DNA of 32,445 bases from Bacteroidota bacterium (GTDB lineage: Bacteria; Bacteroidota; Bacteroidia; Chitinophagales; Chitinophagaceae). Made by a program: the position numbers and the translations under genes. Location of the stretch: contig JAEWAC010000045.1 of assembly GCA_023391895.1 (NCBI GenBank), positions 1 through 32,445 on the forward strand, read 5' to 3'. The notes under the pieces are model-generated. The model did no database searches. It saw only the letters and a program-made list of their open reading frames with translations, and was not told the DNA's origin. This document shows, piece by piece, positions 8,184 to 16,894 of the stretch; the first letter of the stretch is position 1, and every line of letters begins with the position of its first letter.

Positions 8184-9485
8184 TCAACTGAAAGACACCC
8201 CCCTTTTCACCTTTATATAATTAGCTACCGGCAAAGCCATGAATGCCCATAAATAAATCATAATAAACGATGGATACGCTATATAGCATATAAGCATACA
8301 GAGCATCCCCGGAAACAATTCCTTACTGTAGTGGGCATAATGCAGTAAATGCAACAGAAAAAGAATAAGAATAAAAAAACCAATACTGCCATACTCTGCC
8401 CACACCTCCAGGTATACATTGTTAGGTATAACCTTTTCATTCTTTCTCAACAGTGACTGATAATCTGCATCTGTTAAATTCCCTTTAATATAGTACTGGT
8501 CGTAATGCCTGCCAAAGTTAGAAGGTCCAACGCCCAGCACGGGATTATTAACAGCAGTTCTGAAAGCAACCTTGATAGAATTCAAGCGGTCAACTTTTGA
8601 ATAGGTAGCTTCACTCGTAATTTGATCCGATCGCCCAAAGATTTTTTCATGTATATAATTATTATACATTTTTGTTTGGCTGAAGAGGTACAGAGCGGGT
8701 ATTGATAATAAAAGTCCAATAATAAAATAAGGTATATACCTTTTTCTGAAAATATAATGCCTTAGATACAGCACTAAAAATAAGAAGATAGATATAATAC
8801 TCAAAGTAGCAAATGTGGTAAATACACTGGCAAAAAGAAACACTCCTGTTTTAAACTTTTTGACATAAAAGCTCATAACGCCGGAAAGAAACAGGAATAA
8901 GCCCATAAAATTTCCTTCAGCAAAAGTTCCGCTTCTTATCACGCCTCCAAAAATGGTTTGAGGCACTTCTTTCATACCTGGCAGAAAAAAAACCGGCAGC
9001 TTCAAAAAACTAAAAATAGCTAGATACCAGGCATATGCGGCGGCCGCCATGGCGCCGTATATCCAAATCCTGATAAACTTCGATGTGTCGGTTAAGTAAA
9101 TATCTATGGAAATTACAAAGGCCAACAGGGCTAATATAAAGTATATATACCGGCTTATACTATCTCCTGTATACCCAAAACGGCTTTCGTAAGTTCTTAA
9201 AGAATAAGGATAACTCCAGAAGAGATTAACAATTAAAGAAAGTGTTACAACAAAAAAAAAGGCAGCTATGAGAAAAACAATAGGCCTGGGAAGCTGTACC
9301 TGCCTGTTGAACACCAGGTACAGGGCAGAAAGGAGCAAAAGTGCCAGCTCAGAAAACTTGAGTGGAAACCCAATATTAAACGTAAGTGCCTGTGTAAAAG
9401 GCATGAAAAATAAAAAGCAGCCATATAAAAAATAGCGCAGCTGCTCCAAGTGCTTCCACCAAACATGAGTTACAGATATATTCAT
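8184..9485 (-). CDS. O-antigen ligase/polymerase family membrane protein (Wzy_C), copy 2
   Basis: This is a 433-residue polytopic membrane protein. Its C-terminal half contains AFRTAVNNPVLGVGPSNFG and, after a polar loop, NNVYLEVWAEYGSIGFFIL, the paired signatures of the Wzy_C family. It differs clearly from its neighbour at 6876, so the two are not a recent duplication. It starts at an ATG (9485), 18 bases after the upstream glycosyltransferase, inside the operon. One of the pair is probably the repeat-unit polymerase and the other a ligase, but the sequence does not decide which is which. Confidence 0.85.
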   Translation of the reverse strand: MNISVTHVWWKHLEQLRYFLYGCFLFFMPFTQALTFNIGFPLKFSELALLLLSALYLVFNRQVQLPRPIVFLIAAFFFVVTLSLIVNLFWSYPYSLRTYESRFGYTGDSISRYIYFILALLAFVISIDIYLTDTSKFIRIWIYGAMAAAAYAWYLAIFSFLKLPVFFLPGMKEVPQTIFGGVIRSGTFAEGNFMGLFLFLSGVMSFYVKKFKTGVFLFASVFTTFATLSIISIFLFLVLYLRHYIFRKRYIPYFIIGLLLSIPALYLFSQTKMYNNYIHEKIFGRSDQITSEATYSKVDRLNSIKVAFRTAVNNPVLGVGPSNFGRHYDQYYIKGNLTDADYQSLLRKNEKVIPNNVYLEVWAEYGSIGFFILILFLLHLLHYAHYSKELFPGMLCMLICYIAYPSFIMIYLWAFMALPVANYIKVKRGVSFS

Positions 9486-9503
9486 GAGGTTATGTTAGAT
9501 TTT

Positions 9504-10739
9504 TCAACCCCCCTTTTTCAGGATGGTGTTATAAACAGTAACCAATTCTGCGGTATATTTTTCGATTGTCAAGGGATTTTTCCAATATTCTTCAAATATA
9601 TAATTACTGCGCTGCTCGGTTTGGGACAAGTCAGCAAACATTAGTTTCATTTTAGCAGCTAGGTCATTTACATCACCACTTTTAAATAAAAGGCCATTTC
9701 TGCCGTTAACCAACTCACTGGCAGCACATTGGTCAGAAACAACCACTGGCAATCCTACAGAAAAAGCCTCAAGTACGGCTAAACCAAAAGTTTCATACAA
9801 AATGGAAGGAAAAACAAGTGCCGTGGCCTGCAGCATTTCTTTAAATACATCGGCTGGTGCCAGCCATCCTTTAAACTCAACCATAGGATACTGCTTTCCG
9901 AGGGTTTCTCTCAACTCGCCATCACCAATTACCGTTAGCCGAACATTGGCCAACCGTGCCGCTTCACAGGCTATGTCTATGCCTTTTTCCGGTGACAGCC
10001 GACCAATAAACAGGCACCTGCCGGCAGCAACATTAGCCCGTATGGGCTTTTGAAAAGGATAATTAACAGGGTTGCTAATGGTAAAAACCGAAGCCTGTTT
10101 AGGAAGAAAAGGACTTAAAACAGCTTTACTTAAATGCGAAACCGCAATAAGGTTTTTAACAGAATAAGGTAAACGACTTATATACTGTTGAACAGACTGC
10201 CGTGCTACCCGCCACACTTTCTGTGGATAGCTCCTTGCATCGCAGTGGGTGCATATACATTTTGCTGACATGGGCTTAAGATGGCATATGCTACGCGTTT
10301 GATAATTGAAGAAGCCACCATTAGGACAAGCAATAAAATAGTCATGCATTGTAAGCACTGCCAGAAAGCCGGAACGACTTAGGACCTGGCCGATGGAAGG
10401 CGATAAAGCTTTGATCCATCCATGAATATGAACAATGGTTTTTGTTGAGTCTAACTTTTTCAGTAAAGAAGTTAATAAAGAGGCGGCTTTTGTGTTCCAT
10501 ATACCTTGTATGCTGGCCCTTAACTTGCTCGGGTCCTGAAGGATGTCAAATTGATGGGAGCAATACCTTGTTATCCTGGGCGAAAGGTCATTTTTTGACG
10601 GGTTTGAAACAGCAGAAAAAAAGTAAACGTTATAACCTGCTTCAGCCAGGGAATTGGCCGTGTTTATAGCAATTTGCGAAGTACCTCCGTTGATGAAGTC
10701 AAAATCGTTGATCACTAAAACATTTTGGAGCGTTCTCAT
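9504..10739 (-). CDS. Glycosyltransferase family 4 with a cysteine-rich insertion
   Basis: This 411-residue GT-B glycosyltransferase starts with VLVINDFDFINGGTSQIAIN. The donor half shows CLFIGRLSPEKGIDIACEAA and the EX7E motif YETFGLAVLEAFSVGLPVVV. The N-terminal half carries a cysteine-containing insert after HDYFIACPNGGFF, with further cysteines in SICHLK and CICTHCDAR. That gives five Cys within about 35 residues, consistent with a bound metal or a structural knot; such inserts occur in a subset of GT4 enzymes. The stop lies 18 bases before the next gene, and the start at 10739 comes 7 bases after the GT2 gene. It assembles part of the repeat unit; the sugar is unknown. Confidence 0.9.
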   Translation of the reverse strand: MRTLQNVLVINDFDFINGGTSQIAINTANSLAEAGYNVYFFSAVSNPSKNDLSPRITRYCSHQFDILQDPSKLRASIQGIWNTKAASLLTSLLKKLDSTKTIVHIHGWIKALSPSIGQVLSRSGFLAVLTMHDYFIACPNGGFFNYQTRSICHLKPMSAKCICTHCDARSYPQKVWRVARQSVQQYISRLPYSVKNLIAVSHLSKAVLSPFLPKQASVFTISNPVNYPFQKPIRANVAAGRCLFIGRLSPEKGIDIACEAARLANVRLTVIGDGELRETLGKQYPMVEFKGWLAPADVFKEMLQATALVFPSILYETFGLAVLEAFSVGLPVVVSDQCAASELVNGRNGLLFKSGDVNDLAAKMKLMFADLSQTEQRSNYIFEEYWKNPLTIEKYTAELVTVYNTILKKGG

Positions 10740-10746
10740 CTTATCA

Positions 10747-11610
10747 CTAATCGATTTTTGACCACATTTTTTCTTTTCCCTTAAGCATTCTAAGCATGTC
10801 AGACAGGTTTTCTACTGTTTTAACTCCCAATGTTTTCATCACTCCAACTGCCAAGCGTGCTTTTATTATTTGCAACTTATGCGAGAAAGTAGGGGGCATA
10901 TGATGCAGTTGCCTTGCCAATACATCTTCATGAGCCACTTTGAGCCGCAAACGTATATTGGCGCTAAGGCCTCCTGCCCGCATGCCTGCAATGGTCTGGT
11001 TCACATAATAAGCATCTCTTCCTTTTATAAACTCGCGTAAAAGGAACTCATAATCACCGGCAATTTTAAACTGTGTATTAAAAAGCCCATGCTCCGAAAA
11101 AAGTGACTGATGATGAAAAGAGGCACAATGAACAACGGTCATCCGGTGGAATATCTTTTTTCTACTTTCCTCCCATGGTTGTCCTAATGTACTGATAATG
11201 GATCCTTTCCCAGATAGCAGATTTACATTGCCATACACATAGCGACAGTTATTTTCCTTAGCCAATGCCAAATGATTGACCATGTTTTCCAATACTGATG
11301 GCTTCCAGAAAAAATCATCAGCGCCTAAAAAAGTGATCCATTCGCCATTTGCCTGCTTCAGGGCTTTATTCCATGCATCATAAACACCTTTGTCTTTTTC
11401 ACTAATCCAGTAATGAATTTTATCATTATAGCTTTTTAAAATATCTGTCGTTCGATCCTTTGAACCACCGTCAATTACAATTAACTCCACTTGGGCATAG
11501 GTTTGTCCTAAAACACTCTGGATTGTTTGTTCTAAATATCTCTCTCCATTATAAACGGCTATAATTACAGATATAACAGGCGTAGTTTCTGAGTAAAGCA
11601 TCTCCTTCAT
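10747..11610 (-). CDS. Glycosyltransferase family 2
   Basis: The 287-residue inverting GT-A enzyme opens with PVISVIIAVYNGERYLEQTI and continues with LIVIDGGSKDRTTDIL. The metal-binding acidic motif is in GADDFFW, after the DKGVYDAWNKAL stretch typical of GT2 enzymes from colanic acid and O-antigen loci. The start is the ATG at 11610. A 118-base gap separates it from the GT4 gene upstream, the largest gap in the operon, so a secondary promoter could sit there, although I see no TAnnTTTG element. The enzyme adds one sugar of the repeat unit on the cytoplasmic side. Confidence 0.9.
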   Translation of the reverse strand: MKEMLYSETTPVISVIIAVYNGERYLEQTIQSVLGQTYAQVELIVIDGGSKDRTTDILKSYNDKIHYWISEKDKGVYDAWNKALKQANGEWITFLGADDFFWKPSVLENMVNHLALAKENNCRYVYGNVNLLSGKGSIISTLGQPWEESRKKIFHRMTVVHCASFHHQSLFSEHGLFNTQFKIAGDYEFLLREFIKGRDAYYVNQTIAGMRAGGLSANIRLRLKVAHEDVLARQLHHMPPTFSHKLQIIKARLAVGVMKTLGVKTVENLSDMLRMLKGKEKMWSKID

Positions 11611-11728
11611 AGTGAAAATTGGACGGGTAAAGGTACTTGCCTATGGTGAATTCCTTTAATATTTTAACTTAGGTTTTGGTTAGTTCATTAAAACAAACAG
11701 CAGTTCCGTGCCATAAAGCGTCAAGGGC

Positions 11729-12919
11729 TCAAAGCCATGTATTTCTGACTGACATTAAGTCCAACAAGTGTTTTTCAATCTCCTGAACTGCCTTTTCCAT
11801 ATTGAAGATAGAAGATATTTTCACCTGATTGCTTTTTTCTAACAACCTTTGCCGTTGCACCGGATCCAATACTGTTTTCATCTGCATCGCCATTTCTTTA
11901 ATTGATTCAGGACGGAAGTAAAGAGCCCCTTCCTGAAGCATTTCTTTATGCCCTTCCATATTGGAGCAAATTACCGGGCAGCCTAACTCCTGCGCTTCCA
12001 GCAAAGGCATGTTGGTTGGACCTAAAAATGAAGGCATTACTAAAGCAAGCGCGTTGGAGTATAAAGTAAATAAGGTTTCATTTGAAACAAAGCCAAGGAA
12101 CAAAACCCTATCGTTTAACTTTAAATTATCAGCTACCTTTTTTATGTAAGACAAATTGCCCTTGTCAGACCCGGTAAATACAAGCTTCAAATCGCTATAC
12201 TCTTGCAAAAGCAATTGAAAAGCTTTTAAAAGGTTATAGTGGTTCTTATGCGCCCAGAACTGGGCCGGATAAAAAAAGTACCGTTGAGAGGCTAATGTAA
12301 GCCTAGATAAAATGTGCTGCTGCTGTTCACTATTGACAGAAGTGGAATTGCCTGCAAATAAGGGTACTACCTTAACTTTTTTCTCTGCTATACCTAAATA
12401 CTGTACCAACTCTTTTTTCCCAGCTTCGGACTCAGCAAAAATGCATAATGCTTGTGGCAAATGCTGTCTATAAAATAATTCACGTCCCGAAAAGCCCCCA
12501 CCAGAAATCATTTCAGGAAAAGGATAAGTAGTTAAGTGTCCTATATCCCAGTTGGTTGCTATAAACGGAAAGCCCGGAATGTGATACTGCGCCTGTATGG
12601 GATAATACAACACCTGAACGCCAGCCTGCAGCAACAGTTTATTGGGCTGTTTGAAAGCATATTCCAGCCATTTGTATTTGGTATGCATATGAGGTAATCG
12701 CTCTACCAACTTCTTTAAAGTTTTACCCAGCCAGCTAATCGTGCCAATATTTACAATACCCTTCTTTAAACCAATTACCGGCTTTGTGGTTACAAAGACC
12801 ACTTCAACTTCCGGAGCAAACACGTACCCGTCAATTGCCTTTACCAACTTGTCATAATAAGAATATCCTCCTCCCTCCTGCGGTGAATAATCGTCGTTCA
12901 GCCATATACCTACTTTCAT
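11729..12919 (-). CDS. Glycosyltransferase family 4, variant EX7E motif
   Basis: This 396-residue GT4 enzyme begins with MKVGIWLNDDYSPQEGGGYS. Its donor domain contains YFFYPAQFWAHKNHYNLLKA, LVFTGSDKG and VLFLGFVSNETLFTLY. The active-site motif reads FLGPTNMPLLEAQELGCPV, so the first glutamate of EX7E is a glycine while the second is kept. The 'GPTNxPxLEA' form is a recognised GT4 variant, so the enzyme is probably active. It begins 5 bases after the methyltransferase stop and is therefore cotranscribed with the amino-sugar genes, which suggests that it may transfer that sugar. That link is inference from position. Confidence 0.88.
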   Translation of the reverse strand: MKVGIWLNDDYSPQEGGGYSYYDKLVKAIDGYVFAPEVEVVFVTTKPVIGLKKGIVNIGTISWLGKTLKKLVERLPHMHTKYKWLEYAFKQPNKLLLQAGVQVLYYPIQAQYHIPGFPFIATNWDIGHLTTYPFPEMISGGGFSGRELFYRQHLPQALCIFAESEAGKKELVQYLGIAEKKVKVVPLFAGNSTSVNSEQQQHILSRLTLASQRYFFYPAQFWAHKNHYNLLKAFQLLLQEYSDLKLVFTGSDKGNLSYIKKVADNLKLNDRVLFLGFVSNETLFTLYSNALALVMPSFLGPTNMPLLEAQELGCPVICSNMEGHKEMLQEGALYFRPESIKEMAMQMKTVLDPVQRQRLLEKSNQVKISSIFNMEKAVQEIEKHLLDLMSVRNTWL

Positions 12920-12924
12920 TGCCC

Positions 12925-13689
12925 TTACTTTTTACAGATAAGTACAACATTCCAACTATCAAAGTCCGGCTCTGCACCTGATAACCATTCCTCTGCAGAA
13001 AGCAACTGAAGCTTTGTCTGCTCTATAAAAGAGGCTATTTCCGGCAGAAAGAAGTACCGCATCGGATGTTTTTCTGTGATCACCTGCCGTTCAGCTGTTT
13101 TTTTATCCGTAATGGCTACCTCATAGTTTACATCTACCACATTGCGGTTGGGATGCATTTCGGGTTCAGCAATCCGTATTACAGCAATATCATCATCCTG
13201 CAAGCGCTTCACCCGCACTTCCGGCCTGTGTGTTAGTACCGCAGGCCCGTACCAGCAATCAAAAATAAACAAGCCACCGGCCTCCAGGTGGTGCTCAGCC
13301 GTTTCCAACATCTGAAGAACGTCCTGATTGGACACTTGGTAGCTGGCCACATGAAAGAGCGATACTACTACATCATATTTACGGTCTGTGCGGAAAGTTC
13401 TTACATCACCCTCTACAAACGAGGCGGCAGCTCCAGGATATTGTTGCTTCAAAGTTGCATTTGCCTCTGCAATCATGGCAGCAGACAGGTCAACGCCTGT
13501 TACACCATACCCTTTTTGTATAAAATGGAAATCGTGCTTTCCGGTTCCACAACCCAGGTTAAGCATTTGGAGAGAAGGTGTTTGCTTGTTTTTCCTGATA
13601 AGGTTATCTACATATTCAGCCTCACTTTTATAATCCTTATCGCGGTAAAGCAGGTTGTAATACTTTGCATACAAACCAAAGTTGCTCAT
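12925..13689 (-). CDS. SAM-dependent methyltransferase, probable sugar (N-)methyltransferase
   Basis: The 254-residue class I methyltransferase has motif I as MLNLGCGTGKHDFHF, followed by VTGVDLSAAMI and VEGDVRTFRTDRKYDVVVSL. The N-terminus (YAKYYNLLYRDKDYKSEAEY) and overall length recall the DesVI/TylM1 group, which N,N-dimethylates amino groups of nucleotide-linked aminodeoxy sugars. It lies 5 bases after the aminotransferase gene and 5 bases before a GT4 gene, so an amino-sugar substrate is sensible. The resemblance is from memory of the family, not an alignment; an O-methyltransferase acting on another sugar is the main alternative. Confidence 0.75.
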   Translation of the reverse strand: MSNFGLYAKYYNLLYRDKDYKSEAEYVDNLIRKNKQTPSLQMLNLGCGTGKHDFHFIQKGYGVTGVDLSAAMIAEANATLKQQYPGAAASFVEGDVRTFRTDRKYDVVVSLFHVASYQVSNQDVLQMLETAEHHLEAGGLFIFDCWYGPAVLTHRPEVRVKRLQDDDIAVIRIAEPEMHPNRNVVDVNYEVAITDKKTAERQVITEKHPMRYFFLPEIASFIEQTKLQLLSAEEWLSGAEPDFDSWNVVLICKK

Positions 13690-13694
13690 AAGGC

Positions 13695-14801
13695 TTAAGA
13701 TTTAAATAGTTCTTTTAGCGTGGCTGAAACAATTTCTATTTCATTGTCCTGCAAACCAAGTCCGCTTGGTACATAAAAACCGCAGCGTGCTAGCTTCTCT
13801 GCCATCGGGTAGCTTTCATCCTTAAAAAGACCCATGTTTTGAAAAACCGGCTGTTCATGCATACACCAGAAAAAAGGGCGTGTCCCGATCTTTCTTTGGG
13901 CCAGCTCACAAACAATCATATTAGTCGTTTCTTCACTTTCAGTCACCAATCCATACACCCAGTATATATTTGTGGCATAGTCTGTTTCCGGCAGGGGAAG
14001 CTGAACATTTTTAAGACCCTCCAAGAGTGATGAATATTTTTTACCTATGGCTCTCTTTCTGACAACAAACTGGTCTAACTGCTCCAGTTGTGCTACACCT
14101 AAAGCCGCCTGCAGGTTGGTCATTCTAAAGTTAAAGCCCAGCTCATAATGCACGAAGCGCTTTTCCGGCACAAAACAAAGGTTGCGCAGAGAACGACACT
14201 TTTCCGCCAGCTTTTCATCATCCGTAACAATCATGCCTCCCTCGCCGGTAGTAATATGTTTATTTGGATAAAAGCTAAAAGTGCTGATGTCACCAAAACT
14301 GCCACAGGGCCTTCCTTTATATTCCTGTCCATGCATTTCCGCAGCATCTTCTATTACCTGTAGGTTATACTTCTTTGCTAAAGCCACTACCGGGTCCATG
14401 TCTACAGGTAGTCCATAAATATGTACCACCATAATGGCTTTTGTGCGGGGTGTAATTTTAGCTTCTATCTGTCGTACATCCATATTCCAGGTAGCGGCAT
14501 CACTATCCACCAGCACGGGTATGGCTCCGGCCCGTACTATAGCTGCCGCGCAGGAAATAATAGTAAAGGTGGGCATTATCACCTCATCTCCTTTACCAAT
14601 GCCTAAGGCCAGTACAGCAGCATCAAGCGCCACACTTCCGTTAGAGACGGCAATGCCATACTTCCTGCCCACTTTAGCAGCAAACGCTTCTTCAAACTGC
14701 CTGATAAAAGGACCTTCGCTGGATATCCAGCCTGTTTCGATGCATTCAAGTAAATATTTCTTTTCGTTGCCGGATAAAGAAGGCGTATTAACGGGAATCA
14801 C
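13695..14801 (-). CDS. DegT/DnrJ/EryC1 aminotransferase, GDP-perosamine synthase-like
   Basis: This 368-residue PLP enzyme aminates C4 of a 4-keto-6-deoxy nucleotide sugar. It starts MIPVNTPSLSGNEKKYLLEC and ETGWISSEGPFI, very like GDP-perosamine synthases (Per/RfbE). It also has VSNGSVALDAAVLALGIGKG, DEVIMPTFT, and the PLP lysine K181 in FSFYPNKHITTGEGGM. The substrate would be GDP-4-keto-6-deoxymannose, which Gmd in this locus makes, and the amino donor would be glutamate. The start is a GTG whose last two bases overlap the TGA of the upstream cupin gene (GTGA), indicating translational coupling. A dTDP-sugar aminotransferase is the alternative, but no rml genes are present here. Confidence 0.82.
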   Translation of the reverse strand: MIPVNTPSLSGNEKKYLLECIETGWISSEGPFIRQFEEAFAAKVGRKYGIAVSNGSVALDAAVLALGIGKGDEVIMPTFTIISCAAAIVRAGAIPVLVDSDAATWNMDVRQIEAKITPRTKAIMVVHIYGLPVDMDPVVALAKKYNLQVIEDAAEMHGQEYKGRPCGSFGDISTFSFYPNKHITTGEGGMIVTDDEKLAEKCRSLRNLCFVPEKRFVHYELGFNFRMTNLQAALGVAQLEQLDQFVVRKRAIGKKYSSLLEGLKNVQLPLPETDYATNIYWVYGLVTESEETTNMIVCELAQRKIGTRPFFWCMHEQPVFQNMGLFKDESYPMAEKLARCGFYVPSGLGLQDNEIEIVSATLKELFKS

Positions 14802-15244
14802 AGGTTAAGATTTTCTTTATTTAAATTAATAATATCATTACTAACGGGCTCAAATCTTACTTTATCCTGATCGCCACAGTAAGGCCCCTGCTTCACTTCT
14901 ATCATTTCTGTTTGCTCCAGCATTTCGAAACCGTGCCCGCCGGCAGCCAGCAAAATCACATCCCCCTTACCTAAGATCCGGCTCTCTAGGTACACTTTAT
15001 CATCATCATAAAAGTCAACCCTTACCTTTCCGCTTTTTACAAAAAGCACTTCCTGCGTTAAGGTTACCTTTCTTTCAACCAGATTGTGTACGTGCGGCGG
15101 AATAACATAGCCTTTTGGACGGTTCATATAACCCAGTTGCTGGGAGAAATCGCCCGGGGTAAAGAAATCAATGCCTTCTTTTGTATATTCTGTCCGGATC
15201 AGGACAGCAAGAAGTATATCATTATGAACAATCTTTTCGACCAA
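14798..15244 (-). CDS. Cupin-fold protein of the amino-sugar sub-operon
   Basis: The 148-residue single-domain cupin has a histidine-containing first motif in GYVIPPHVHNL and a second half with VRVDFYDDDKVYLESRILGK and GDVILLAAGGHGFEML. It lacks the GxRGxHAH pattern of FdtA-type 3,4-ketoisomerases, so a classical sugar ketoisomerase role is not supported. Small cupins like this recur in glycan loci with no settled function. It is the first gene of the long minus-strand operon and overlaps the aminotransferase start. The only reasonable start is the TTG at 15244, because an in-frame TAA lies just upstream and the next ATG falls inside the fold. Isomerase, epimerase or regulatory roles are all possible. 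Confidence 0.75.
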   Translation of the reverse strand: MVEKIVHNDILLAVLIRTEYTKEGIDFFTPGDFSQQLGYMNRPKGYVIPPHVHNLVERKVTLTQEVLFVKSGKVRVDFYDDDKVYLESRILGKGDVILLAAGGHGFEMLEQTEMIEVKQGPYCGDQDKVRFEPVSNDIINLNKENLNL

Positions 15245-15263
15245 TTTATATTGTTTTAACCGC

Positions 15264-15296
15264 CAAAATTATATGATTCGTTTTTAATAGATACAA
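15264..15296 (-). promoter_or_regulatory. Candidate promoter of the long minus-strand glycan operon
   Basis: On the minus strand, TAATTTTG (15271-15264) matches the -7 consensus TAnnTTTG. A TTG (15296-15294) lies 22 bases further upstream, slightly longer than usual. The predicted start of transcription is a few bases before the TTG start codon at 15244. Confidence 0.5.
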
Positions 15297-15588
15297 TTAA
15301 ATAATTGCTTTCTTTACTTTATCCATTAGATGTTTGTTGTCCACATTGCGGCATAGCCAGGTGAAGCAAGGAGGCAAAGAACGCCCAATTAGCACTTCTT
15401 TCTTCAATAGTCTTTTTCAGCTCTAATAGTATTTGGGTATAGTCACGAACCTAAGGCAGCAGTACATTTTTATTCGGCAATTATCATAGCAGCTACCGGG
15501 AGTACTTGTATTTATTACGGATATTCAACTGTATGCTAAAAAGAAGATAATATATACATCTGGTGTAACAGAGTAGAAAAGTAAATAA

Positions 15589-15596
15589 TACCTTTG
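15589..15596 (+). promoter_or_regulatory. Bacteroidota -7 element (TACCTTTG) for the plus-strand GT4
   Basis: TACCTTTG fits TAnnTTTG and lies 29 bases upstream of the ATG at 15626. No clean TTG box is seen at the usual spacing. Confidence 0.5.
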
Positions 15597-15625
15597 CAGG
15601 CGTTTAAATATATAAGTAGTTATTT

Positions 15626-16837
15626 ATGAGGGTTGTGTATATAGCCGAATGGTTTTCTCACGATATGGGTTATATTGAAAATTGCCTTCCTTTTGCAGTG
15701 GCATCACTTGGACACGAAGTCCATATGATTACATCCAATGCACAGGTATATTATAATTCACCTTTTTACAAGCAGTCCTATGCCAGCTATCTGGGTGACC
15801 CCATTGTTCCAGTTGCAACCTATAAGCATAAGAATATCACCATACATCGCCTCCCTTTTCGTCATATCAGGGGAAAAATTGTTTTAAGCGGTTTACTTTC
15901 TACTATCAAGTCTTTAAAGCCGGATGTGGTTCACATTTTTGAACATACCACTTTTGATACTTACCGTATTGCCTTTTTAAAATGCCTTATTCCTTTTCGC
16001 TTTTATACAGGCAACCATGAGGTTTTGTCCGTTTTTCCGTTAGCTAAAAACTGGAAAACTACCTCTCTGCTTCGCAAGTTATACTGGAAAACCTTCAATC
16101 AAATCCCTGGAAAAATCATTTCCAATCTGATTGATAAATGCTATGCCGTTACAGAAGACGCAGGCTATATTGCCACTCAGTTCAAAGGGGTTCACCCTAA
16201 CAAACTTGTAGTGAGTACATTAGGCGTTGATACCACTTTGTTTTTTCCTATATCTGATGAAGAAAAACAAAATCGAAAACAAACAAATGGATTCAGTAAG
16301 GATGATGTGGTTTGTATTTACACCGGTAGGTTTACTAAAGAAAAACACCCTTTAATTGTAGCTGAGGCAATTGAGGAGCTTGCAGGACAAGGGTATCCTT
16401 TCAGAGGTTTATTTGTTGGAGAAGGCGAAGAACGGCCTGAGATAGAAAAGATGAAATACTGTAGAGTTGTGAACTTTATACCCTACCCTCAACTTCCTTT
16501 CTATTATCAATTTGCTGATATCGGCATTTGGCCCGGGCAGGAATCTACATCCCAACTTGATGCGGTTGCCAGCGGATTGAATTTAATTCTCACCAGCAAT
16601 ATCAAGGCTTATGCTCCTGTAGAAACAGGCAATAAAGAAGATACCCGCCCTAAAATAGTTAGCAGGTTTTATACACATTTTGACAAAGAAGATTTGAAAC
16701 AACAATTATTGTCACTTTTGGATCAGGAGGAAAGGAAAAGACTGGCAGCCTTAAGTGTTCAAGAAATCTCCCAACATTATTCATGGGAGAGGATTGCAGA
16801 AAGGCGCATCAAGGATTACTTGGGTGGAATGAACTGA
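15626..16837 (+). CDS. Glycosyltransferase family 4-like, degenerate active-site motif
   Basis: This 403-residue GT-B protein starts MRVVYIAEWFSHDMGYIENC. The donor domain shows VCIYTGRFTKEKHPLIVAEA, LFVGEGEERPEIEKM and a putative active-site stretch WPGQESTSQLDAVASGLNL. The strict EX7E pattern is not kept: the last glutamate is replaced by aspartate and the residue eight before it is glycine. The fold and the IYTGRFTKEKHP phosphate-binding region look intact, so an altered donor pocket is more likely than loss of function. It is transcribed alone on the plus strand, opposite to its neighbours, with its own -7 element. It converges on the flippase gene with only 57 bases between stops and no visible terminator. 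Confidence 0.85.
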   Translation: MRVVYIAEWFSHDMGYIENCLPFAVASLGHEVHMITSNAQVYYNSPFYKQSYASYLGDPIVPVATYKHKNITIHRLPFRHIRGKIVLSGLLSTIKSLKPDVVHIFEHTTFDTYRIAFLKCLIPFRFYTGNHEVLSVFPLAKNWKTTSLLRKLYWKTFNQIPGKIISNLIDKCYAVTEDAGYIATQFKGVHPNKLVVSTLGVDTTLFFPISDEEKQNRKQTNGFSKDDVVCIYTGRFTKEKHPLIVAEAIEELAGQGYPFRGLFVGEGEERPEIEKMKYCRVVNFIPYPQLPFYYQFADIGIWPGQESTSQLDAVASGLNLILTSNIKAYAPVETGNKEDTRPKIVSRFYTHFDKEDLKQQLLSLLDQEERKRLAALSVQEISQHYSWERIAERRIKDYLGGMN

Positions 16838-16894
16838 TCTACCGTTGCCAGACTTTTAAAATACCACCTTTATATAATAATCATACTATTACTA

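Larger units (their letters stand above)
15245..15625. other. Divergent promoter region inside the polysaccharide locus
   Basis: This 381-base gap lies between the minus-strand operon head at 15244 and the plus-strand GT4 at 15626. A TAnnTTTG element is found near each gene. Nothing in the middle has coding character on either strand. Confidence 0.7.
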
